Assembly: GCA_015065605.1 (NCBI GenBank)
Contig: SVPZ01000019.1
Span: forward strand, 1 to 46,536
Length of the DNA: 46,536 bases
Reading direction: 5' to 3'
Source: Oscillospiraceae bacterium
GTDB lineage: Bacteria > Bacillota > Clostridia > Oscillospirales > Acutalibacteraceae
A program made the position numbers and the translations under genes. Positions 1 to 5,860 of the stretch are shown in pieces. Under the pieces are notes generated by a model, which saw only the letters and a list, made by a program, of their open reading frames with translations, was not told where the DNA came from and searched no databases. Within the stretch, counting starts at the first letter, position 1. Every line of letters starts with the position of its first letter.

Positions 1-80
1 ACTACCGGGTTGATAGGCACCAAGTCTAAAGGCAGCGATGTCAAAGCTAGGGTGTACTAATAGACCGAGGGCTTGACCTA
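1..80 (+). rRNA. 23S ribosomal RNA, 3' end (partial)
   Basis: The first 80 bases match the conserved 3' end of bacterial 23S rRNA. The GGTTGATAGGC block, the GTACTAATAGACCGAGGGCTTGACC tail region (about 52-79) and the expected spacing are all visible. The gene enters from the left and its exact 3' end is uncertain by a few bases. No 5S rRNA was recognised downstream. The next features are two terminators, so this looks like the end of the rRNA operon unless 5S lies elsewhere. Confidence 0.93.
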
Positions 81-132
81 TATTTCGATTCTCCTTGTAA
101 TTCCTTTGTTCAGTTTTGAAGGTGTGAACCTT

Positions 133-166
133 AAGCAGTCACTCAGGTGACTGCTTTTTTGTTTTT
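133..166 (+). terminator. Rho-independent terminator after the rRNA operon
   Basis: A perfect 10-bp stem (133-142 with 147-156) with loop TCAG is followed by a T run. It lies about 50 bases after the 23S end and probably ends rRNA transcription. Confidence 0.9.
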
Positions 167-198
167 AAGGAGCTTTTAGAGGCTCCTTTTCTTTTTTA
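166..198 (+). terminator. second tandem terminator
   Basis: The stem AAGGAGC (167-173) pairs with GCTCCTT (182-188) and is followed by TTTTCTTTTTT. Tandem terminators are common after rRNA operons and insulate the glycosyltransferase promoter that follows. Confidence 0.8.
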
Positions 199-199
199 A

Positions 200-228
200 T
201 TGAAATTATTATACTTTTGTGCTATAAT
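200..228 (+). promoter_or_regulatory. sigma-70-type promoter of the rhamnose block
   Basis: The -35 is TTGAAA at 200-205, followed by a 17-bp spacer and a perfect -10 TATAAT at 223-228. The start site would be near 235, giving a short leader before the ribosome site AGGAGGG and the ATG at 262. Confidence 0.8.
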
Positions 229-261
229 TTATTATATATGTGATGTTTTAGGAGGGATAAT

Positions 262-1032
262 ATGGAAAAAGGTATGCTCAGCGCGTCTATCGTCGTTTAC
301 GGCGGCGCACAGCAGGCTATTGATACCGTTAATTCTGTGCTCAATAATACCCAAAAATATCCCATATCCCTTTACGTTATTGATAATTTTTCGCCCGACG
401 ATACCGCCGATAAATTAGGCGAAATTCCCGATATAAAGCTTGTTGTAAAGCCCGAAAACGTTGGATTTGGCGCAGGACATAACACGGTTTTAGGCGAAAA
501 TTTGGGCAAATACCACGCTGTTATTAATCCTGATATTGAGTTAAACTGCGACGCTCTTTCGGCTCTTGTCGATATTATGGAAGAAAATGAAGATATTGCA
601 ATGATTACCCCGAGAATTATAGGTGATGACGGCAACGAACAGCATCTTCCAAAGCGAAATCCAACCTTTAAGTATCTTTTTTTAGGAAGACTCTCCCGTC
701 TCGGCGGTATATTCAAAAAAATCCGTAAGGAATATACAAGAGAAGACGAAAAAATTAAAAATACCACCGATATTGAGTTTTGCACGGGATGTTTTTTCCT
801 TATCAGAAGCGAAATTTTCGAAAAAATCGGCGGTTTTGACAAGCGGTATTTTATGTATATGGAGGATGCCGACCTATCCAGAGAGGTTAAAAAATACGGC
901 AGAGTTGTTTTTGAACCCAGCGTCAGCGTTACTCACCTTTGGAAGAGAGAAAGCGCGAAAAGTCTTAAATTTTTGTTTTTACATTTATCTTCTGCTTTAA
1001 AATATCTTAAAAAATGGAGGAAAAGCGAATGA
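262..1032 (+). CDS. GT2 glycosyltransferase, rhamnosyltransferase-like
   Basis: This is a 256-residue GT-A fold glycosyltransferase of family 2. It most resembles the RfbF/WbbL type that moves dTDP-rhamnose onto a lipid-linked or wall glycan. What is seen: an N-terminal nucleotide-binding strand (SASIVVYGGAQ), the NPDIEL motif in the position of the metal-binding DXD (about residues 92-97), and the FMYMEDADLSREVKKYG acceptor/catalytic segment near residue 205. There is no signal peptide or membrane anchor, so it should act on the cytoplasmic face of the membrane. AGGAGGG sits about 6 bases before the ATG. Its stop overlaps the rfbD start as ATGA, which implies translational coupling. The three dTDP-rhamnose genes that follow support rhamnose as donor sugar, but the acceptor cannot be read from sequence. 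Confidence 0.85.
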   Translation: MEKGMLSASIVVYGGAQQAIDTVNSVLNNTQKYPISLYVIDNFSPDDTADKLGEIPDIKLVVKPENVGFGAGHNTVLGENLGKYHAVINPDIELNCDALSALVDIMEENEDIAMITPRIIGDDGNEQHLPKRNPTFKYLFLGRLSRLGGIFKKIRKEYTREDEKIKNTTDIEFCTGCFFLIRSEIFEKIGGFDKRYFMYMEDADLSREVKKYGRVVFEPSVSVTHLWKRESAKSLKFLFLHLSSALKYLKKWRKSE

Positions 1033-1910
1033 AGATTCTTATAACGGGAGTCGGCGGTCAGCTTGGAAACGAGCTTTCAGCCATTTTAAAGAACGGAAAA
1101 AGCGAAATTGGCGAAATTCCCGCTTGTTTTAAGGATGCAGTTGTAATCGGCGTTGACGTTGACCGTCTTGATATCACCGATTTTGATGCAGTTGAAAATT
1201 TCGTAACGTCTGAAAAACCCGACATTATTATAAACAGCGCGGCTATGACCAACGTTGACGGTTGCGAAACCATGCAGGACGTTGCCTATAAGGTTAACGC
1301 TGCAGGCGTAAGAAATCTTGCGGTTGCCGCTGAAAATATCGGCGCTAAATTCATTCACGTTTCCACCGATTACGTGTTTAAGGGCGACGGAAACGTGCCT
1401 TATACCGAATGGGATAAAACCGACCCACAGAGTGTTTACGGAAAGTCAAAGGCGCTGGGTGAAACCTACGCTTTAAGCTTTTCTAAAAAATCCTTTATCG
1501 TGCGTACCTCCTGGCTTTACGGTTATATCGGCAAGAATTTTGTAAAAACAGTACGTCGCGTTATGAAAGAAAGAGGCGCAATGAGGGTTGTAAATGACCA
1601 GCGCGGTAATCCCACCAATGCAAACGACCTTGCGCATCATATTTTAAAGTTGGCTGCAACAAACGAATACGGAATTTACCATTGCACAGGCAAGGGTGAA
1701 TGTACCTGGTATGAATTTGCGAAGGAAATAGCGCTTTTAAGCGGCATTTCGGGCGAGGTTTCTCCTTGCACCAGCGAGGAATATCCAAGCCCTGTTAAAA
1801 GACCTGAATTTTCTTCTCTTTCCCATCTTGCGCTTGACTGCGCTGTAGGTGATGAAATGAGAGAATGGAAAGAAGCTTTAAAAGAATATATTATGAAAGT
1901 TGAGGACTAA
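1029..1910 (+). CDS. rfbD: dTDP-4-dehydrorhamnose reductase
   Basis: The enzyme catalyses the last step of dTDP-L-rhamnose synthesis, NAD(P)H reduction of dTDP-4-keto-L-rhamnose. The 293-residue protein starts with a Rossmann signature (ILITGVGGQLGNEL). It carries the family landmarks SAAMTNVDGCE, the HVSTDYVFKGDG segment and the YGKSKALGE catalytic Tyr/Lys motif, followed by RTSWLYG. I place the start at 1029 because GGAGG at 1016-1020 is correctly spaced to that ATG. An in-frame ATG at 1014 would lie on top of this site. The start overlaps the glycosyltransferase stop by 4 bases. The gene is followed closely by rfbB. Confidence 0.95.
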   Translation: MKILITGVGGQLGNELSAILKNGKSEIGEIPACFKDAVVIGVDVDRLDITDFDAVENFVTSEKPDIIINSAAMTNVDGCETMQDVAYKVNAAGVRNLAVAAENIGAKFIHVSTDYVFKGDGNVPYTEWDKTDPQSVYGKSKALGETYALSFSKKSFIVRTSWLYGYIGKNFVKTVRRVMKERGAMRVVNDQRGNPTNANDLAHHILKLAATNEYGIYHCTGKGECTWYEFAKEIALLSGISGEVSPCTSEEYPSPVKRPEFSSLSHLALDCAVGDEMREWKEALKEYIMKVED

Positions 1911-1913
1911 TCT

Positions 1914-2981
1914 ATGAAAACCTATCTTGTGACCGGCGGCGCCGGATTTATCGGCTCAAACTTCGTTCTTTATATGCTGAATAAATATGACGACGTTATG
2001 ATTATTAACGTTGACAAATTGACCTACGCGGGTAATCTCGAAAACCTTAAAAGCGTTGAAAATAATCCACGTTATAAATTCTATCAGGCTGATATTTGTG
2101 ACAGAGAAGCCATCACCGAGATTTTTGCTAATCACGATATTGATTACGTTGTCAACTTTGCGGCAGAAAGCCACGTTGACCGTTCTATTGCAAATCCCGA
2201 AATTTTCGTTGAAACCAACGTACTTGGCACCGTTAATATGCTTCAGTGCGCAAAGGTGGCTTGGCAGACGGGCGATGATACCTATAAAGAGGGCGTAAAA
2301 TATCTTCAGGTTTCTACCGACGAGGTTTACGGAAGCCTTGGTGAAACGGGCTACTTTATGGAAACCACCCCCCTTGACCCTCATTCGCCCTATTCTTCAA
2401 GTAAGGCGTCTGCAGACCTTTTTGTAAAGGCGTTTGGCGATACCTATAAATTCCCCGTAAATATTACCCGTTGTTCTAATAACTACGGCCCTTATCAGTT
2501 CCCCGAAAAGCTTATTCCTCTTATTATGAACAATACCCTTAAGCATAAAGACCTTCCTGTTTACGGCGACGGTATGCAGATAAGAGATTGGCTTTACGTT
2601 GAGGACCATTGCAAAGCCATTGATATGGTGGTACGCGACGGTGTTCTTGGTGAGGTTTATAACGTTGGCGGTCATAACGAGCGTCCTAATATATTCATAG
2701 TAAAAACGATTATTTCTTATATAAAAGAAAACGTTGACGATACCGTTGGCGAACATATGATACGTTACGTTACCGACAGAAAGGGTCACGACAGAAGATA
2801 CGGTATCGACCCGCAAAAAATCAAGGACGCTTTGGGCTGGTATCCCGAAACTCCCTTCGAAATCGGCATTAAAAAGACTTTAAAATGGTATCTTGATAAC
2901 AAAGAATGGGTTGAAAACGTTACAAGCGGTGAATACCAGAAATACTACGATAAGATGTATAGCGGAAAGGAAGAGCTTTAA
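1914..2981 (+). CDS. rfbB: dTDP-glucose 4,6-dehydratase
   Basis: This extended short-chain dehydrogenase converts dTDP-D-glucose to dTDP-4-keto-6-deoxyglucose. Seen in the 355-residue protein: the N-terminal TGGAGFIGSNFV dinucleotide site, the NFAAESHVDRSI substrate loop, QVSTDEVYG (catalytic Thr/Asp/Glu region), and YSSSKASAD with the Tyr-x-x-x-Lys pair. NYGPYQFPEKLIP and RDWLYVEDHC are typical of RmlB. Length is normal for the family. The start is preceded by a GAGGA site and lies 3 bases after rfbD. Its stop overlaps the rfbC start by one base (TAATG). Confidence 0.97.
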   Translation: MKTYLVTGGAGFIGSNFVLYMLNKYDDVMIINVDKLTYAGNLENLKSVENNPRYKFYQADICDREAITEIFANHDIDYVVNFAAESHVDRSIANPEIFVETNVLGTVNMLQCAKVAWQTGDDTYKEGVKYLQVSTDEVYGSLGETGYFMETTPLDPHSPYSSSKASADLFVKAFGDTYKFPVNITRCSNNYGPYQFPEKLIPLIMNNTLKHKDLPVYGDGMQIRDWLYVEDHCKAIDMVVRDGVLGEVYNVGGHNERPNIFIVKTIISYIKENVDDTVGEHMIRYVTDRKGHDRRYGIDPQKIKDALGWYPETPFEIGIKKTLKWYLDNKEWVENVTSGEYQKYYDKMYSGKEEL

Positions 2982-3544
2982 TGGGCGAGAAATTCGGAAA
3001 TTTTACCTTTCACAAAACCGAAATTGAAGGCGTTATTATTGTTGAGCCTACCGTTTACGGAGATGAACGCGGTTATTTTACCGAGGTTTATCAAAAGGAG
3101 AATTTTATAAAGGGCGGAATCGACGTTGATTTCGTTCAGGATAATCAGTCAAAATCCATAAAAGGTGTGCTCAGAGGTCTTCACTTTCAGAAAACCTTTC
3201 CCCAGTCTAAACTGGTTCGCTGTATAAAGGGCGCAGTTTACGACGTTGCCGTGGACTTGCGAGAGGGAAGTGAAACATACGGTAAATACGTGGGAATTTT
3301 ACTGACCGAAGAAAATAAAAAGCAGTTTTTTATCCCCAAAAACTTTGCGCACGGCTTTTTGGTACTATCCGATGAGGCTGAATTTGCCTATAAGGTTGAC
3401 GATTTTTATCATCCCAACGACGAGGGCGGTCTTTTGTGGAACGACCCCGACATAAATATTCAGTGGCCCGTTGAAGAGGGTATGGAAATTATCCTTTCTG
3501 ATAAGGATAAGGTAAACTCTCTTCTTAAAGACCTTAAAAAATAG
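2981..3544 (+). CDS. rfbC: dTDP-4-dehydrorhamnose 3,5-epimerase
   Basis: This 187-residue cupin-fold enzyme epimerises C3 and C5 of dTDP-4-keto-6-deoxyglucose, between the RfbB and RfbD steps. Visible signatures are EPTVYGDERGYFTEVY, QDNQSKS, GVLRGLHFQ with the catalytic His, DVAVDLREGS and FAHGFLVLSD. The length is usual for the family. It is the last gene of the rhamnose block and a hairpin terminator follows immediately. The nucleotidyltransferase rfbA needed to start the pathway is not in this window. Confidence 0.97.
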   Translation: MGEKFGNFTFHKTEIEGVIIVEPTVYGDERGYFTEVYQKENFIKGGIDVDFVQDNQSKSIKGVLRGLHFQKTFPQSKLVRCIKGAVYDVAVDLREGSETYGKYVGILLTEENKKQFFIPKNFAHGFLVLSDEAEFAYKVDDFYHPNDEGGLLWNDPDINIQWPVEEGMEIILSDKDKVNSLLKDLKK

Positions 3545-3545
3545 T

Positions 3546-3572
3546 AAAAACAACCCGAAAGGGTTGTTTTTT
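3546..3572 (+). terminator. terminator after rfbC
   Basis: The stem AACAACCC pairs with GGGTTGTT around a GAAA tetraloop and ends in TTTTTT at 3567-3572. No promoter is apparent between it and the HAD gene, whose ribosome site GGGAG begins right after the T run. Partial read-through into 3583-5443 is therefore likely. Confidence 0.85.
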
Positions 3573-3582
3573 GGGAGTAGAA

Positions 3583-4239
3583 ATGATTAATAAGGATATA
3601 AAATACGTGCTGTTTGACCTTGACGGAACTTTGACCGACCCTTTTGAAGGCATTACCAATTCGGTGGCATATTCCCTTAAAAGTTATGGTATCGAGGTAG
3701 CAGACAAAAAGGAACTTGCCTGCTTTATAGGGCCTCCTCTTTACGAGTCCTTTGAAAAATATTACGGCTTTTCTAAAGAAGAGGCAATAAAAGCGGTGGA
3801 AAAATACCGTGAATATTTTTCCGTTACGGGACTTTTTGAAAATGAGGTTTATCCCTGCGCCGAAGAACTTTTAAGAGAAATTAAAAACAGCGGTTTAAAG
3901 GTGGTTTTGGCTACCTCTAAGCCTGAGGTTTTCGCAAAACGAATACTTGACCACTTCGGTTTAAGCGGTTATTTCGATGAAATAGTGGGTTCTCTTCTGA
4001 GCGGTGAGCGTGTTAAAAAGGGCGACGTTATAAAGGAAGCGCTTTATAGACTTAGAGCCCCCGAAAAGAAAAGTTTGGTTATGGTAGGGGACAGACACCA
4101 CGACGTTATCGGCGCAAAGGAAAATGGAATAATTAGTATCGGCGTCCTTTACGGTTATGGAAGCAAGGAAGAATTAACCGATGCAGGTGCCGATTATATA
4201 GCAGAAAATATTGAAGAGTTAAAGGAAATATTACTATAA
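3583..4239 (+). CDS. HAD-family phosphatase, phosphoglycolate phosphatase/PpaX-like
   Basis: This 218-residue haloacid-dehalogenase hydrolase probably removes phosphate from a small metabolite. Motif I is FDLDGTLTDP with the nucleophile Asp near residue 12. Motif II is VLATSK, motif III the Lys in the RVKKGD region, and motif IV MVGDRHHDVIGA. A helical cap lies between motifs I and II, as in Gph/PpaX proteins. I chose the ATG at 3583 because GGGAG stands about 6 bases upstream. An in-frame TTG at 3571 falls inside the preceding terminator's T run. The substrate cannot be inferred: phosphoglycolate, pyrophosphate and nucleotides are all precedented. The ThrE-type exporter genes follow 2 bases later. 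Confidence 0.88.
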   Translation: MINKDIKYVLFDLDGTLTDPFEGITNSVAYSLKSYGIEVADKKELACFIGPPLYESFEKYYGFSKEEAIKAVEKYREYFSVTGLFENEVYPCAEELLREIKNSGLKVVLATSKPEVFAKRILDHFGLSGYFDEIVGSLLSGERVKKGDVIKEALYRLRAPEKKSLVMVGDRHHDVIGAKENGIISIGVLYGYGSKEELTDAGADYIAENIEELKEILL

Positions 4240-4241
4240 TT

Positions 4242-4994
4242 ATGGAAAAATTACTGTCTTATGCTATGGATATAGGTGAACAGATGCTTATATCGGGCGC
4301 AGAGGTTCGCAGAGTTGAAGAGGGAATAAAGCGTATGTGCTGTTCCTTCGGAGCAAATCGTACCGACGTATTTATAATAACAAGCAGTATGGTTGTAACG
4401 GTTTTTCTTCCCGACGGCAGTTTTGTAACGCAGACCAGACGCGTTGTTTCTACAGGTACCGACCAAGAAAAGTTGCATAGACTTAATCATCTGCTCCGTC
4501 AGATTTGCGAAGGAAAAATAGAAAAAGAAAATATCGGCGAAGAACTAAAAAAGGCGCTTAGCAGAAAAAATTATCCTTTCTGGCTTGAATGTGTTGCCTA
4601 CAGTGTTATTGCAGGCGCATTTACACTGTTTTTCGGTGGAAATGTTGCGGAAATGAGTGTATCCTTGTTCGCAGGACTTGTGGTGCGTTTTGCAATTCTT
4701 CTTTGCGAAAAAACCGTACCCTCCAAAATGTTTTCAAAATTCATTTCCTGCGCGGTGGCAACGTTTATTTCTTATCTGGCGGTAAAACTTAATATTATAG
4801 CAGACGCAGATAAGGTTATAATAGGTAATATAATGAGTCTTATACCGGGTATTGGCCTTACCAATGCTCTCAGAGATTTGTTTTCGGGAGATAGCATTGC
4901 GGGACTTTTACGCGCCGTCGAGGTACTTCTTACCGCCCTTGCAATAGCCGCAGGATACTTTCTTATTACCATACTCGGAGGATTCTTGATATGA
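4242..4994 (+). CDS. threonine/serine exporter, ThrE N-terminal-domain protein (YjjP/DUF1212 type)
   Basis: The 250-residue protein corresponds to the first half of ThrE exporters. A cytoplasmic amphipathic segment (residues 1-110, with GEQMLISGAEVRRVEEGI and SMVVTVFLPDG) precedes about five hydrophobic helices from residue 118 on. The IPGIGLTNALRDLFSGDSIAGLLR segment is strongly typical of this family. It overlaps the next gene by ATGA, and the partner encodes the missing second half. Together they should form one inner-membrane exporter. Substrate is uncertain, because related E. coli YjjP/YjjB have been linked to succinate while ThrE exports threonine and serine. Confidence 0.88.
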   Translation: MEKLLSYAMDIGEQMLISGAEVRRVEEGIKRMCCSFGANRTDVFIITSSMVVTVFLPDGSFVTQTRRVVSTGTDQEKLHRLNHLLRQICEGKIEKENIGEELKKALSRKNYPFWLECVAYSVIAGAFTLFFGGNVAEMSVSLFAGLVVRFAILLCEKTVPSKMFSKFISCAVATFISYLAVKLNIIADADKVIIGNIMSLIPGIGLTNALRDLFSGDSIAGLLRAVEVLLTALAIAAGYFLITILGGFLI

Positions 4995-5443
4995 CGAAAT
5001 TTGAAATTATTCAGATTATTGCGGGAACTGTCGGAACTCTCGGGTTTACGGTACTCTTTAATATTCGCTCAAAGCGTCTTGTATTTACGGTGCTTGGAGG
5101 ATTCCTTTCGTGGACGCTGTTTGTAGTTTTTTCAAAATTTATGGAAAGCGAGTCCCTCAATTATTTTCTGGTCGCCTTTATAATGACTGCCTATGCCGAA
5201 ATAGTAGCGATGATTATTAAAAGCCCAACCACAATATTTATTACAACAACGTTGGTACCTCTTATTCCCGGTAGTTCGCTTTACTACACAATGGCAAACG
5301 CCTTTGCGGAGAATAGGGCGGGCTTTGTTGAAAAAGGAATTCATACTCTTTCCTTAGCGGCGGCTCTTGCGCTGGGCATTATTATTGCAACGGCAATTAC
5401 AAAAATAACTAAAGATTTTATAAGAAATCGGAAGGAACAATAA
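4991..5443 (+). CDS. threonine/serine exporter, ThrE C-terminal-domain protein (YjjB/DUF3815 type)
   Basis: This 150-residue protein has four to five hydrophobic helices and carries the family segment TTTLVPLIPGSSLYYTM near residues 85-100. It is the second half of a ThrE-like exporter, encoded as a separate subunit and translationally coupled to the first (4-base overlap). A cytoplasmic basic tail (FIRNRKEQ) ends the protein. Downstream, the natural terminator seems to be interrupted by a small inserted element at 5470-5745. Confidence 0.88.
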   Translation: MTKFEIIQIIAGTVGTLGFTVLFNIRSKRLVFTVLGGFLSWTLFVVFSKFMESESLNYFLVAFIMTAYAEIVAMIIKSPTTIFITTTLVPLIPGSSLYYTMANAFAENRAGFVEKGIHTLSLAAALALGIIIATAITKITKDFIRNRKEQ

Positions 5444-5469
5444 GAAGAATAAGTATAACCGCGGCATTT

Positions 5470-5745
5470 CGGGAGTTGTTCTTAGGGACAAATAGGTTTT
5501 TCAGATAAATTTGTACGCTTTCTTGTTTTGAAAACTTGTAAGACACAAAGTATTACTGCGTTTTCGCAACTTCAAAATCGAAACAAATTTATTCTTACAA
5601 AACTGCTTGCACCTAAAAAAGATAAATTTTTAGTGGAATAATAGGCGAAAAGCCGTGGTAATGATGACGCATACCACGGCTTTTTAACACATTAGAATGC
5701 AAAAATTTGCTTTTTTAGGCATTTTATCCCTAAGAACAACTCCCG
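5470..5745. mobile_element. 276-bp MITE-like element with 19-bp terminal inverted repeats
   Basis: The ends CGGGAGTTGTTCTTAGGGA (5470-5488) and its exact reverse complement (5727-5745) form perfect 19-bp terminal inverted repeats. TTT flanks both sides (5467-5469 and 5746-5748), a possible 3-bp target duplication. There is no open reading frame of note. The interior holds an inverted repeat (5505-5514 with 5583-5592) and a strong hairpin at 5648-5684. The first 136 bases recur at 46401-46536 with one difference. It fits a non-autonomous miniature element moved in trans; no matching transposase is present. It fills most of the 417-base gene-free stretch between 5443 and 5861. Confidence 0.8.
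5648..5685 (+). terminator. strong hairpin inside the miniature element
   Basis: AAAAGCCGTGGTA (5648-5660) pairs perfectly over 13 bp with TACCACGGCTTTT (5672-5684) and a T run follows. It has A's before and T's after, so it could terminate in both directions. It may replace the exporter terminator that the element interrupted. Confidence 0.7.
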
Positions 5746-5793
5746 TTTGGGCGGTTATTTGTTTAACAAATTGTAAAAAAACATAGTAAAATA

Positions 5794-5822
5794 TTGATTT
5801 TTGCGTGTTTTTGTGTTAAAAT
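5794..5822 (+). promoter_or_regulatory. promoter of the LtaS-like gene
   Basis: The -35 TTGATT (5794-5799), a 17-bp spacer and the -10 TAAAAT (5817-5822) give a start site near 5830. This leaves a leader of about 30 bases to the TTG start at 5861. Confidence 0.65.
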
Positions 5823-5860
5823 ATAGCGGTTGACGATAAAAAATGAAAGAAGGAGAAGAA

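Larger units (their letters stand above)
5455..5758 (+). terminator. exporter terminator split by an inserted element
   Basis: ATAACCGC at 5455-5462 and GCGGTTAT at 5751-5758 are exact reverse complements flanking the inserted element. Removing the element with one copy of the flanking TTT leaves an 8-bp stem with a 9-base loop (GGCATTTGG), followed by the T-rich TTGTTT. The simplest reading is a terminator whose loop was the insertion target. This is an inference from flank symmetry. Confidence 0.55.

Noticed and set aside
80-261. 5S rRNA gene downstream of 23S
   Set aside because: No 5S-like sequence of about 115 bases fits; the stretch is filled by two terminators and a promoter.
372-842. 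Antisense coding region opposite the first glycosyltransferase (and similar long antisense frames at 1956-2384, 20965-21522, 23271-23666)
   Set aside because: They lie fully opposite well-recognised genes, lack ribosome sites and show no family resemblance.
5470-5745. Prophage or IS remnant with a decayed transposase
   Set aside because: No reading frame or transposase motif is visible in the 276 bases; near-identity with the second copy argues against decay.
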